Notes: generated by a model from the letters alone, not told the origin. A stretch of DNA of 64,000 nucleotides from Proteobacteria bacterium CAG:495 (GCA_000432275.1 HF995302.1:9681-73680), one strand, 5' to 3'; shown: positions 35,340-44,657, counted from the stretch's first letter. Numbers and translations are program-made.

Positions 35340-35981
35340 TTAGCCCAAAAGGGTTAAAATTATCCCGACAAACAAAGGAATCGACAAATTGTCGTCCAGA
35401 TCTATTTTGTCTTCATAAAGCTCGGCCAAAGTTGCCGCCATACAGGCAATAACCCCCGCATAAGTGAACTGAAACAGCGGTTCGAAAAGCATATTGATGA
35501 GGAGGGCGCTCATAAAAAATGCGACGGTACCTTCAAGCGATTTGTGTTTATAAAGCATACGCGTGCCAAAGGCTTTTCCCACCAGAGCGGCCATTGTGTC
35601 GGACACCAGCATAACGGTGAGGGATATAATCGCAATCGGTTTGCTGAAGAAGAGGGTGCAGACAATCGCAGCCAGCAGAACATATAAGGAACCGCTGACC
35701 TGAAAAAACTTGCGGCGGCATTCCTTGTCGCGCAGCGTCTTAAAAAACAGCTTCCCGAATGTTTGTCTTGCCCAGGGATATTTTTTATAGTTGCCGTATT
35801 CAAGCAGGGCGTCGCCGCAAAACAGCAGCGAGAACAGAAAAATTGAAAAAGCCGGCTGAGTAAAGTAAATAAGCGCCGGAATCCATAGTGAACTCAAATG
35901 GATGGCCTTGCGATAAACCTCTTTTTTTAAAGACTTGTCAATATTGGCATTTTCTTCGATTTTATCAATAAGGTTACGCAT
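35340..35981 (-). CDS. CTP-dependent polyprenol/diacylglycerol kinase-like membrane protein
   Basis: 213 residues from ATG 35981 (MRNLIDKIEENANIDK), chosen for its AAGGA site. About six membrane helices. RKAIHLSSLWIPALIYF at the N-terminus and SDTMAALVGKAFG..HKSLEGTVAFF are the signature of the SEC59/DGK1/VTE5 family, which phosphorylates dolichol, diacylglycerol or phytol using CTP and is related to CdsA. The lipid substrate here is unknown. It stands between small unknowns and alaS. Confidence 0.8.
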   Translation of the reverse strand: MRNLIDKIEENANIDKSLKKEVYRKAIHLSSLWIPALIYFTQPAFSIFLFSLLFCGDALLEYGNYKKYPWARQTFGKLFFKTLRDKECRRKFFQVSGSLYVLLAAIVCTLFFSKPIAIISLTVMLVSDTMAALVGKAFGTRMLYKHKSLEGTVAFFMSALLINMLFEPLFQFTYAGVIACMAATLAELYEDKIDLDDNLSIPLFVGIILTLLG

Positions 35982-36100
35982 CGGGTTTATCCTTTTTGTT
36001 ATCGCGTTTATTTCTCTTCTCAGATATACACCGCTCAGCAGTTGTAAAGCAATAAAAATCGCACGGCAAAGAAAATATATTCTTTTTTTATATATTGCCA

Positions 36101-36129
36101 AATAAAAAACCCCCGATAAGTCGGGGGTT
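36101..36129 (-). terminator. Terminator after alaS
   Basis: AACCCCCGA / TCGGGGGTT hairpin with a 4-base loop and a T-run on the minus strand, about 100 bases after the alaS stop. Confidence 0.8.
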
Positions 36130-36165
36130 GAATACATCAGTCTTTTCTTAGATGCCTTTTTTCAT

Positions 36166-36221
36166 CGGCAAACGAGCTCAAAACGCGAGCATTGTCGCTG
36201 ATTTAGCGCAACCGTTTGCCG
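36166..36221 (-). ncRNA. Predicted three-way-junction RNA element in the alaS 3' UTR
   Basis: A perfect 9-base outer stem (CGGCAAACG with CGTTTGCCG) encloses two small hairpins on the minus strand: TTGCGCT / AGCGACAA and GCTC / GAGC. It sits between the alaS stop and its terminator. It may be an mRNA 3'-end structure or the body of a 3'-derived small RNA. Identity unknown; folding done by eye. Confidence 0.45.
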
Positions 36222-36230
36222 CGGAAACAT

Positions 36231-38855
36231 CTATATCGCTTTTCTTAAGGCATCAATCGCTTCTTGCAGCCGGGTAGCATCCGGGCCGCCGGTTTGAGCC
36301 ATATCCGGTCGTCCGCCGCCGCCCTGCGCACCCACAAACGGAGCTATAACTTTAATCAGGCTGTTGGCAGGATATTTTGCCGCCAGATTGTCACTGACGC
36401 CGATAACCACGGAAGCTTTTCCTTCATTGCTAGCCAAAAGGGCGACAATCGTATCTTCGGGATACTGCGCTTTTATTTCGTCAACAAAAGCCTTCAGCTC
36501 TTTGGCCGGGATGTTTTCTAAAATTTTAGCGACAAATTTAACGCCGTTAACCGCTTCAAAATTATCGGGATTGTCTGCGGCTTTATTGCTGACGAGCTTT
36601 TTCTTGAGTTCAAAAACCTGAGCTTCCAGCTTTTTCTTTTCTTCAAGTAATTGATTAACGCGAGCTTCTATATCGTTGAAACTTGATTTCAAACAAGCGC
36701 CGACACGATGCAGTTTGTCTTCAATGTCTTGAACAAATCTCTCGGCGTGTGTTCCGGTAACGCATTCCAAACGGCGCACGCCTGCCGCAACCGCGCTTTC
36801 GCTGACGATGTTGAAATAGCCGATATCTCCGGTTTCTTTGACATGGGTACCGCCGCATAATTCGGTTGATACGCCGTCGCCTACGCAAACGACGCGGACT
36901 TCGTCGCCGTATTTTTCGCCGAACAACGCCATTGCACCGGAATTGATGGCCTTGTCGTGACTCATTAATTTGGTGTTTACCTTAAGGTTTTGACGAATCA
37001 GGCCGTTAACCGTATCTTCCAGGTCGCGTAATTCGTTCTCGCTGATTTGCTTGGGATAGGCGATGTCAAAACGCATTCTTTCGGCGGCAACCATTGAACC
37101 TTTTTGTGTTACGCTGGCGCCGAATTTTTCTTGCAAAGCATGGTGGAGCAGGTGGGTAACCGTATGATTGGCTTCAATTGCTTTGCGGTTTGATTCGCAG
37201 ACTTCCATCAGAACAATGTCTCCGTTCTTGATGCGTCCTTTAACGATTTTGGCAATGTGAACATAAAGTCCGTCAAGTTTCTTTTTGGTGTCGGTAACCT
37301 CAATTTCCAAATCTTTACCCGTAATTTTGCCTTTGTCGCCGACTTGTCCGCCCATTTCGCCGTAGAACGGGGTCTGATTGGTCAACAGGAAAAATTCTCC
37401 GTTGCTGACTTCCGACACTTCTTTGCCGTCTTGCACCAGAGCGGTCACCTGAGCTTCGGTTTTTAAGGTATTGTAGCCCAAAAACTCGGTTGCCGGCAGC
37501 TTTTCGTTCAGTTCAAACCAGATTTTTTCGGTTCCGGCGTCTCCTGAACCGGCCCAGTTTTTACGGGCTTCGGCTTTTTGACGTTCCATTGCCTTGTCAA
37601 AACCGTCGGTGTCGACTTTGATGTCTTTCAGGCGCAGGGCGTCCTGAGTCAAATCCAGCGGAAAACCGTAAGTGTCATAAAGCTTGAATGCAGTCTCGCC
37701 GTTAAAAGTGTCTCCGGCTTTTAAGTGACCGGCTTCGTCGTCCAACAGGCGCAGACCTTTGTCCAGCGTTTTCAGAAAACGCTCTTCTTCGCTGCGGATT
37801 GTTTCGGTGATGAGGGTCTCGGCCGAATAAAGTTCAGGATAGGCTTCTCCCATTTCTTTTTGCAGAGCCGGCAACAGTTTGTACATCATCGGCTCTTTTA
37901 CGCCCAGCATATAAGCGTGACGCATGGCTCTGCGCATAATCCGGCGTAAAACGTAACCGCGGCCTTCATTGGAGGGCAATACGCCGTCGGCAATCAGAAA
38001 AGACGTTGAGCGCAAATGGTCTGCAATAACGTTATGAGAGGCTTTCAGCGGACCGTTGGGGTCAGAGTTGGCCATATCCGCAATCGCTTTAATCAGATTT
38101 CTGAAAATATCAATGTCGTAGTTGGAGTGAACCCCTTGCAAAATTGCGGCAATTCGTTCCAGTCCCATACCCGTGTCGATAGAGGGGCGCTTTAACGGGA
38201 TGCGGCTGCCGTCGGGCAAGTCTTCATATTGGTCAAACACCAGATTCCATATCTCAATCCAACGGTCGCCGTCTTCTTCAGGCGTGCCCGGCAGACCGCC
38301 CCAAACTTCGGGGCCGTGGTCATAAAAGATTTCCGAGCAGGGACCGCAAGGGCCGGTGTCGCCCATCTGCCAAAAATTGTCTTTGGTTGCAATGGGAATA
38401 ATCCTGTCTTCCGGCAAACCGGAAACTTTTTTCCAAATTTCGCGCGCTTCTTCGTCGGTGTGATAATAGGTTACGGCCAGCTTGTCTTTGGGAATGCCGA
38501 ATTCTTTGTTGACGACTTCCCAGGCAAAACGGATGGCGTCGTCTTTAAAATAATCGCCGAAAGAAAAGTTGCCGAGCATTTCAAAAAAGGTATGGTGACG
38601 CACGGTATAGCCGACGTTGTCGAGGTCATTGTGCTTGCCGCCGGCGCGAACGGATTTTTGGGAAGTTGTCGCTCGCGTGTAATCGCGGGTTTCGTTGCCG
38701 GCCAGAATGTTTTTAAATTGCACCATTCCCGAGTTGGTGAACATCAGCGTCGGATCGTTGTCGGGAACCAAAGAGGAGGACGGAACAACCTTGTGGCCGT
38801 TTTTGGCAAAATAGTTTAAAAAAGTGCTTCTGATTTCTTTAACAGTAGTTGTCAT
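36231..38855 (-). CDS. alaS: Alanyl-tRNA synthetase
   Basis: 874 residues, normal length. Class II catalytic domain with the N-terminal FLNYFAKNGHKVVPSSSLVP and GNFSFGDYF motifs, tRNA-recognition helices, then the editing domain whose zinc/water-binding residues are in HTVTHLLHHAL and CGGTHVKETGDIG, and the C-Ala domain ending GGGGRPDMAQTGG. Monocistronic, with a 3' UTR carrying the junction element and a terminator. Confidence 0.98.
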   Translation of the reverse strand: MTTTVKEIRSTFLNYFAKNGHKVVPSSSLVPDNDPTLMFTNSGMVQFKNILAGNETRDYTRATTSQKSVRAGGKHNDLDNVGYTVRHHTFFEMLGNFSFGDYFKDDAIRFAWEVVNKEFGIPKDKLAVTYYHTDEEAREIWKKVSGLPEDRIIPIATKDNFWQMGDTGPCGPCSEIFYDHGPEVWGGLPGTPEEDGDRWIEIWNLVFDQYEDLPDGSRIPLKRPSIDTGMGLERIAAILQGVHSNYDIDIFRNLIKAIADMANSDPNGPLKASHNVIADHLRSTSFLIADGVLPSNEGRGYVLRRIMRRAMRHAYMLGVKEPMMYKLLPALQKEMGEAYPELYSAETLITETIRSEEERFLKTLDKGLRLLDDEAGHLKAGDTFNGETAFKLYDTYGFPLDLTQDALRLKDIKVDTDGFDKAMERQKAEARKNWAGSGDAGTEKIWFELNEKLPATEFLGYNTLKTEAQVTALVQDGKEVSEVSNGEFFLLTNQTPFYGEMGGQVGDKGKITGKDLEIEVTDTKKKLDGLYVHIAKIVKGRIKNGDIVLMEVCESNRKAIEANHTVTHLLHHALQEKFGASVTQKGSMVAAERMRFDIAYPKQISENELRDLEDTVNGLIRQNLKVNTKLMSHDKAINSGAMALFGEKYGDEVRVVCVGDGVSTELCGGTHVKETGDIGYFNIVSESAVAAGVRRLECVTGTHAERFVQDIEDKLHRVGACLKSSFNDIEARVNQLLEEKKKLEAQVFELKKKLVSNKAADNPDNFEAVNGVKFVAKILENIPAKELKAFVDEIKAQYPEDTIVALLASNEGKASVVIGVSDNLAAKYPANSLIKVIAPFVGAQGGGGRPDMAQTGGPDATRLQEAIDALRKAI

Positions 38856-38932
38856 TTATTTACTTCCCAAAAAATAAATTGTTAACCCCACATTAATAAT
38901 GCAAAGTTGTTCTACTGTCTAGTAAAATTTTT

Positions 38933-39418
38933 CTAAAAAATAACAACCATTCCGTTGATGTAGGTAAAGCTGAAGTTTAAGAAACTGGCGTATATCAGCC
39001 ACCAGAAATACGGATACATCATATAGGCGGCAGCCTTGTCCGCAGCCTTAAAGTTCAGTATCATTTTGTAAACAATCAAATCCAGAAGGATAATCACCGC
39101 AAAAGCCAGCCCGATATACCCCTGCGTAAAGAAAAAATAGGTCCAGACGACCTGCAACAGCAACTGCCCCAAAAACAGCTGGTTGGCTCTGCGCTGCCTT
39201 TCGGCGTCGGCCTTTGTCAAAACTCTATAAAAGGCGATTATCATCAAAAGGTATAAAATTGTCCATACAATCGGAAAAACGGCATCCGGGGGTGTAATCG
39301 TCGGCTTGTCCAGGGCTGCATACCAGTTGTAAATGCCAAAACGGGTAAAATAAGATGCCGCGGCGCCGGCAATGACGGTTATAACCGCGCTGTATACAAA
39401 TTTCATCAGCTTGTTCAT
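38933..39418 (-). CDS. tspO: TspO/MBR family tryptophan-rich membrane protein
   Basis: 161 residues with five membrane helices. Family markers: YNWYAALDKPTITPPDAVFPIVWTILY and the C-terminal YFWWLIYASFLNF. Bacterial TspO binds porphyrins and can affect tetrapyrrole and stress responses. It stands alone, divergent from the sfsA-like gene. Confidence 0.92.
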   Translation of the reverse strand: MNKLMKFVYSAVITVIAGAAASYFTRFGIYNWYAALDKPTITPPDAVFPIVWTILYLLMIIAFYRVLTKADAERQRRANQLFLGQLLLQVVWTYFFFTQGYIGLAFAVIILLDLIVYKMILNFKAADKAAAYMMYPYFWWLIYASFLNFSFTYINGMVVIF

Positions 39419-39496
39419 ATCCTCCTCCTTGCATATTTTATTATTTGTTTGTAATATTTAAGCATCGTTTGTTTAATTTAAATGAGGTAACCGCAG

Positions 39497-40195
39497 GTGG
39501 AAATCAGTCCGGAACTCATAAAAGGGCAGGTTATGAACTGCTACAACAGCCTGATACTGGACGTCAGGCTGGCCGACAATTCGTTGGTTCCGGTTTTTTG
39601 CGGTTCTTCGGAGGCGGCCAAACTCTGCTCCGCCGGCGTGGACGCCATAATCAAACGCCATCGCGACAGCCTGCGCAAAATCCGCTACGAGCTTGAGTTC
39701 ATCAGCCGCAGCGAGGGGCTGATTCTCGTTAACCCGACCTATAACGGCTTTCTTTTTCAGGAAGCCTTTGACAACGGCGTGTTGTCGGCTGATTTTGACG
39801 CATATAACGTCTGCCGCCGGATAGAGCCTGACGAACATCTGCCGTACATTGATTTTGAATTGTCTTCGCCGTCCGGAAACAAATGCTATGTCTTTATTGA
39901 AAACGTGTTTAACAAGCAAAACGGCTGCTCCGTTTTTCCTGCCGGAATAAATTTCTTTGAGATGGCAATGTTTGAGGAATTAGCCAAACTCCGCCGGCAG
40001 GGACACAAAACCGTCATTTTTATGCTGGTGCCCCGGCAGGATTGCGTCGAAGCCAAGTTCAGCTGGAATCTGGACCCGGTCGCGGCAGCCCGGATTTATG
40101 ACGAAGCAAAAAATGGATTGGAATTTGTTTGTTATGGTTGCAATATTGATAAAAAAAGTGTAACACTGGCTAATAAAATGAAAATATTATATTAA
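39497..40195 (+). CDS. sfsA: SfsA-like protein, divergent
   Basis: 232 residues from GTG 39497. The OB-fold N-terminal half retains VNPTYNGFLFQEAF and the second half the MFEELAKLRRQGHKTVIFMLVPRQDC block of SfsA nucleases, but the usual EVKNVTL catalytic strand is changed to IENVFN and the PDAVTxRGxKHL stretch to an unlike sequence. So the fold looks right while nuclease activity is doubtful. Ends 16 bases before map. Confidence 0.72.
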   Translation: MEISPELIKGQVMNCYNSLILDVRLADNSLVPVFCGSSEAAKLCSAGVDAIIKRHRDSLRKIRYELEFISRSEGLILVNPTYNGFLFQEAFDNGVLSADFDAYNVCRRIEPDEHLPYIDFELSSPSGNKCYVFIENVFNKQNGCSVFPAGINFFEMAMFEELAKLRRQGHKTVIFMLVPRQDCVEAKFSWNLDPVAAARIYDEAKNGLEFVCYGCNIDKKSVTLANKMKILY

Positions 40196-40211
40196 CAAAC
40201 CGAGGTATGCA

Positions 40212-41018
40212 GTGAGTTACAAGAGAAAAGACGGCATCGTCATTCACGACGATCCCGAAGATTTTGAAAAGATGCGCAAGGCCGGCCGGATTGCCGCCGA
40301 ATGTCTGGATTACATAACCCCTTATGTTCAGGTTGGCGTGTCCACCGGAGAATTGGACGATCTTTGCCGGGAATTTTTCACGTCTCGCGGCGTTATTCCC
40401 GCTTGCCTCGGCTATCGCGGCTATCCCAAGTCGGTCTGCATCTCCATCAACCATGTCATTTGCCACGGCATTCCCGATTATGAGCGCAAACTGGTCGACG
40501 GCGATATGCTCAACATTGACGTTACCGGTATTTTGGACGGATGGTACGGCGATACCAGCCGTATGTATTTTGCCGGCAAACCGAGTATCAAGGCCAAACG
40601 TCTGGTCGAAGTGACTTATGAATGTATGATGCGCGGCATTGACGTTGTTAAACCCGGAGCCCGTATGGGCGACATCGGCGCCGTTATTGCCGAATATGCC
40701 CACAAATACGGCTATTCGGTTGTCGATATGTTTTGCGGCCATGGGCTGGGGCAGGTTTTTCATGATGAACCGAATGTGATGCACATTGCCCGCAAAGGAA
40801 CCGGTCCGCTGATGGAAGAAGGAATGTTTTTCACGATTGAGCCGATGATTAACATCGGCAAACCTGACGCCATTATATTAAAAGACGGTTGGACTTCGGT
40901 CACCAGGGACAAGTCCTTGTCTGCCCAGTTTGAACATTCTTTGGCCGTAACCAAAGATGGTTATGAGGTTTTCACCTATTCTCCCAAGGGGCTGGACAAG
41001 CCGCCTTACAAGCTTTAA
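40212..41018 (+). CDS. map: Methionine aminopeptidase, type I
   Basis: 268 residues from GTG 40212, preceded by GAGGT. It removes the initiator Met. Pita-bread fold ligands: Asp in LNIDVTG and GWYGDTSRMY, His in FCGHGLGQVFHDEP, Glu in TIEPM and the final Glu in AQFEHSLAV. Probably co-transcribed with the radC gene 13 bases downstream. Confidence 0.96.
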   Translation: MSYKRKDGIVIHDDPEDFEKMRKAGRIAAECLDYITPYVQVGVSTGELDDLCREFFTSRGVIPACLGYRGYPKSVCISINHVICHGIPDYERKLVDGDMLNIDVTGILDGWYGDTSRMYFAGKPSIKAKRLVEVTYECMMRGIDVVKPGARMGDIGAVIAEYAHKYGYSVVDMFCGHGLGQVFHDEPNVMHIARKGTGPLMEEGMFFTIEPMINIGKPDAIILKDGWTSVTRDKSLSAQFEHSLAVTKDGYEVFTYSPKGLDKPPYKL

Positions 41019-41031
41019 GGCTCAAAGGACT

Positions 41032-41733
41032 ATGGAACGGGACGTCAAACAACCGGATTATCTGGGACACCGCCAGCGTCTTCGTCAGCGTTTTTTGCTG
41101 GGCGAGGGGAAAGATATGGCGGATTACGAGTTGTTGGAGCTGGTTCTGACGATGGCCATTCCCCGGCGGGACGTCAAGCCTCTGGCCAAAAAGCTGATTG
41201 CCGAATTTAACGACTTTTCCGGCGTTATCAATGCGCCGGCTGCGGCTTTGCTGGAAGTTGACGGCGTAAAGGAAAATACGCTGGCAATGCTTAAGGTGAT
41301 TAAAGCCGCCGCCATCCGTACTTCCTGGCAGACGCTGTGCGCGGCCGAAGCGCCGGTCATCCGCTCTCCCGATACGTTGCTCGAATACTGCCGTACCGCC
41401 ATGTGCCATTCTGATGTCGAGGAGCTGCGCATAATTTTTATGGATGCCAAATTGCAGGTCATCGGAGAAGAAACAATGCAACGCGGCACCATCAACGCGG
41501 TTGCCGTCCATCCTCGCGAAGTCGTAAAGTCTGCACTGGCGCATCACGCTTCGTCAATCATTATGGTGCACAACCATCCTTCGGGCAATACCACGCCTTC
41601 GCGCGCCGATTTGGAGATGACCAAAAAGGTCGAAGAAGCCTGCGCCGCCGTCGGCGTCAAACTTCATGACCACTTTGTCGTCAGCCGCAGCAGCCACTAC
41701 AGCTTTCGTGAACAGGGATTTATAAAGTTATAA
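41032..41733 (+). CDS. radC: RadC family JAB-domain protein
   Basis: 233 residues from ATG 41032 (MERDVKQPDYLGHRQ) with an AAAGGA site; a longer frame overlaps map and was not used. The N-terminal part holds a helix-hairpin-helix region (LLELVLTMAIPRRDVKPLAKKL), and the C-terminal JAMM motif is complete as MVHNHPSGNTTPSRAD. Usually called a DNA-repair protein, but that role is not supported experimentally in E. coli; function of the family is open. Overlaps marC by 6 bases tail to tail. Confidence 0.93.
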   Translation: MERDVKQPDYLGHRQRLRQRFLLGEGKDMADYELLELVLTMAIPRRDVKPLAKKLIAEFNDFSGVINAPAAALLEVDGVKENTLAMLKVIKAAAIRTSWQTLCAAEAPVIRSPDTLLEYCRTAMCHSDVEELRIIFMDAKLQVIGEETMQRGTINAVAVHPREVVKSALAHHASSIIMVHNHPSGNTTPSRADLEMTKKVEEACAAVGVKLHDHFVVSRSSHYSFREQGFIKL

Positions 41734-42339
41734 TTCCGACAGTTGTTTGATGTGTTCAACCAGAAAGGTGATGTTGGTGGTAAACAGTTTGACTGAAATC
41801 GCCAGCAGAATGATACCGAAAAACTTTTGCAGCATATAGATAAATCCGGCTCCCAGCATCCTCTCGATGCGCTTGGTCAGCTTCAGCACCAGATATACGA
41901 TTACCATATTGCAGATAACGGCCAGCAGAATATTGATGTCGTTATACTGTGCACGAATGGAGAGCAGGGTGGTCAGCGCTCCGGCACCGGCAATCAGCGG
42001 AAAAACCACCGGAACGAAAGTCGCGTCTTTGGGGGCGTCCGGGGTATCCTTAAAAATTTCGATGTCTAAAATCATTTCCAGAGCGACAATAAAGATAATG
42101 AAAGAGCCGGCAACCGCAAAAGAAGAGATATCGACGTTAAACAGGTTGAGAAAAGCCTCTCCCACAAAGAAGAATATGAAAAACATAATCAAAGCCAGCA
42201 GAGCAGCCTTGGCGGCATTTATTTTTTTGCCCCGTTTTTTTAAGGTTAAAATCACCGGAATGGAACCGGTAATGTCTATAACCGCAAACAAAACGACAAA
42301 CGCGCTGACAAATTCCTGCCACTGAAAACTTCCAAACAT
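41728..42339 (-). CDS. MarC family integral membrane protein (UPF0056)
   Basis: 203 residues with six membrane helices. VVLFAVIDITGSIPVILTL near the N-terminus and VPVVFPLIAGAGALTTLLS in the middle are family signatures. Transport function is unproven (the link with multiple antibiotic resistance was withdrawn). Convergent with radC. Confidence 0.9.
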   Translation of the reverse strand: MFGSFQWQEFVSAFVVLFAVIDITGSIPVILTLKKRGKKINAAKAALLALIMFFIFFFVGEAFLNLFNVDISSFAVAGSFIIFIVALEMILDIEIFKDTPDAPKDATFVPVVFPLIAGAGALTTLLSIRAQYNDINILLAVICNMVIVYLVLKLTKRIERMLGAGFIYMLQKFFGIILLAISVKLFTTNITFLVEHIKQLSEL

Positions 42340-42425
42340 TTCTCAACTCACTTTTTTTTTAGATTAATTAATGGCTTATAGGTATCACTTTAAAATATTC
42401 CGTCAACTTAAATTTTTCATCAAAG

Positions 42426-42454
42426 TTGACAAAAATCCCCTCAAGTGGTATTAT
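42426..42454 (+). promoter_or_regulatory. Promoter of the acidic repeat protein gene
   Basis: Perfect TTGACA (42426-42431), 17-base spacer, TATTAT (42449-42454), leaving an 80-base leader. Confidence 0.65.
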
Positions 42455-42541
42455 TTATAGCTGATAACTTATTATTTACACTCTTACTATGTGTGCATAG
42501 TTGTCATCTTAAACTGAGTACTAATCTAAAAATATATAATT

Positions 42542-44404
42542 ATGGACAGCGAAAACCTGAAGAATACTCTTGCAGAGTATCAACAAGAAGTTCGGCAGGA
42601 GTTTGCCGACCATGAAAATTTTATGATGCGTTTATATTCGTTCCTATATTCTGCCAAGCCGGAATATATGACATTTAAGCGCGTGTGGCTCGAAGACATT
42701 GAGCATCAAAGCGAGTTCTGGTATAACCGCTTTAATCTTGAGCCTGACGAGGAAAACCTTGAGGAAGTTTCAGCCGAAGCCGAGAGTGCCTACACGGAAT
42801 GGCGTGGCTGGTTTGCTCAATGGGAGTTGAATGTTCGCGGATTGTTTGAAGACTATCAGTGGAAGTTCAATTACGAAGAAGAGGAGGAAGAGCGTGAGCT
42901 TGAAATCCGTCAGGAGGAGGAAGAAGCGGAAAAACGCCGCCGGAAAGCCGATGCTGAATCAGAAGACGAGCCTGCGGATAGTTTCAGTTCTGTTTCTGAT
43001 GAAGAGAGAGATGATTACCACCGGGAAGACGCGTCTGACAAGGACAAACGCTTCAGCTGGTGGGATGCCTTGGCTTCTGAGGAGGATGCTTCTTCGGATG
43101 TTGCTTTTGAGGATATCTGGAAACAGGATTTGTCTGTTGCCGAAACCCAAAGCGAAGAAGAACTCGAAGAACGTCCCGGAATATTTCCTGAAAACGTAGT
43201 TGACGGCGAAACCGAAGACGAACCATATGAACATCACCATCATGAACACCATGATGACGACAACGATGATGAGCATAAGGAAAGTCTCTTCAACTTTTGG
43301 GGCAGCCATCAAGATGATGAGCCGGAACCGAAAGAGGAAGAACCGGAGCCGTCTAAAGATGCTTTTGCTGAAAATGTCCCCGGCGAGGAGGAACCTAAAG
43401 AGGAAGAACCTCGCGAAAGCTTGTTCTTTGACGAGGACAAACCGGAGGAAACTCAGCCTGAGGAACCGCAGCAGGAAGAAGAACATCGTGAAGAAGAACG
43501 TCACGAGGATTCTGTTGAGGAACCAAAAGAGGAAGAACCCCGCGAAAGTTTGTTCTTTGACGAGGACAAACCCGAGGAAGTTCAGCCCGAGGAACCGCAG
43601 CAGGAAGAAGAACATCGTGAAGAAGAACGTCACGAAGATTCTGTTGAGGAACCGAAAGAGGAAGAACCAGCGGAAGAGCATCTTGCCGAAAATGAGGAAC
43701 GTCCTGAAGAACCTGCGGAAGAAGACACCCATACGGAAGAACATCATGAAGAGCCTGTTGAAGAACCGGAACCTCATGATGACGAAACCTTAAATATGGA
43801 TGGCTCCGGTTCAGAACCTCACGACGACAGTGATGAACTGGAGGCACAGGAGCGCGAAAGAGCTGAATTGGAGGCTGCTGAAAGAGAAAGAGCCGAAATC
43901 GAAGCCCAGGAACGCGAGCGTGCAGAACAGGAAGCTATGGAACGTGCCGAGCAGGAAGCCCAGGAAAGAGCCGAACAGGAAGCCGCTTCTCAAAATGAAG
44001 ACCGTCATTATGACGATCCTCGTGATGATGATCGCGAACAAGATGAACGCGAGCGTCTGGAAGCCATGGAGCGTGAAGCCGAAGAAGAGCGCGAACGCCA
44101 AGAGGCAATGGAGCGCGAAGCAGAGGAAGAACGTTTACGTATGGAAGAGGAAGAACGTCAACGGGCAGAAGAAGAGGAGCGTGAGCGTCAGGAACTCGAG
44201 GAACGCGAACGTATGGAGGAAGAAGAACGCCAAAGGTTGGAAGAGGAAGAGCGTGAGCGCGAAGCCGAAGAACAACTGCGTTTGGAAGACGAAGAACGGA
44301 TGCGTTACGAAGACGAAGAGCGTGAACGTGAGGCAGAAGAACTGCGCCAGCAGGAGGAACTCCGAGAGCAGGAAGAGTATGACGAATATGCCAACGAATA
44401 CTAA
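42542..44404 (+). CDS. Very acidic repeat protein with long charged helix
   Basis: 620 residues, not recognised. Residues 1-110 form a compact Trp/Phe-rich helical region (MDSENLKNTLAEYQQEVRQE). It is followed by an extremely Glu-rich section with a His cluster (EHHHHEHHDDD), two full 43-residue repeats plus part of a third (about 283-376), and finally about 190 residues of ERERAE/EEERLRMEEEE pattern typical of a single stable alpha helix. No signal peptide, membrane segment or cysteine-rich part. It is probably cytoplasmic and structural or scaffold-like. Own promoter and terminator. Confidence 0.7.
   Translation: MDSENLKNTLAEYQQEVRQEFADHENFMMRLYSFLYSAKPEYMTFKRVWLEDIEHQSEFWYNRFNLEPDEENLEEVSAEAESAYTEWRGWFAQWELNVRGLFEDYQWKFNYEEEEEERELEIRQEEEEAEKRRRKADAESEDEPADSFSSVSDEERDDYHREDASDKDKRFSWWDALASEEDASSDVAFEDIWKQDLSVAETQSEEELEERPGIFPENVVDGETEDEPYEHHHHEHHDDDNDDEHKESLFNFWGSHQDDEPEPKEEEPEPSKDAFAENVPGEEEPKEEEPRESLFFDEDKPEETQPEEPQQEEEHREEERHEDSVEEPKEEEPRESLFFDEDKPEEVQPEEPQQEEEHREEERHEDSVEEPKEEEPAEEHLAENEERPEEPAEEDTHTEEHHEEPVEEPEPHDDETLNMDGSGSEPHDDSDELEAQERERAELEAAERERAEIEAQERERAEQEAMERAEQEAQERAEQEAASQNEDRHYDDPRDDDREQDERERLEAMEREAEEERERQEAMEREAEEERLRMEEEERQRAEEEERERQELEERERMEEEERQRLEEEEREREAEEQLRLEDEERMRYEDEEREREAEELRQQEELREQEEYDEYANEY
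43388..43669 (+). repeat. 129-base in-frame tandem repeat
   Basis: Two full units start at 43388 and 43517 and a partial third at 43646; each encodes EEPKEEEPRESLFFDEDKPEE-type 43-residue repeats. Near-identical DNA suggests recent expansion. Confidence 0.92.
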
Positions 44405-44407
44405 AGA

Positions 44408-44446
44408 TAAAGCCGACTGTGTCAAAACAGCCGGCTTTATTTTTTC
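44408..44446 (+). terminator. Terminator of the acidic protein gene
   Basis: AAAGCCG / CGGCTTT outer stem with inner CTGT / ACAG, followed by TTTTTT. Confidence 0.8.
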
Positions 44447-44494
44447 TAAACAAGAAAAAACTTGAAAAAATGTGAAATTGCTTTAATCTGACAC

Positions 44495-44657
44495 TTGCAG
44501 CTCAGAGATGGGCTGTGGTGTCTGAAAAACATCTGATTATTCATCCCTGTTATGGGGAGTGGTCGAACTAAGCCGATTTTATCGGACGAATAAGACTGAC
44601 TGCATAATCACAGTTTTTCAGCCCCCCGCCTTTTCTTTTTAAGAAACGGCGGTTTTT
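44495..44657 (+). ncRNA. Candidate structured RNA, about 160 nt
   Basis: A non-coding stretch with a plausible promoter (TTGAAA 44462, 16-base spacer, TAATCT 44484), complementary blocks (GGGCTG with CAGCCC, CTGTGGT with ATCACAG, TTATTC with GAATAA, hairpin CCGATTTTATCGG) and a terminator at 44625-44657 (CCGCC / GGCGG then T-run). It ends before the ribosome site of the HTH gene, so it could equally be a leader with an attenuator for that gene. Not matched to a known family; a divergent 6S RNA is one option. Confidence 0.45.

Noticed and set aside
44495..44657. Firm call as 6S RNA
   Set aside because: Stem order partly fits but the conserved central bubble sequence could not be recognised; left as unknown RNA.
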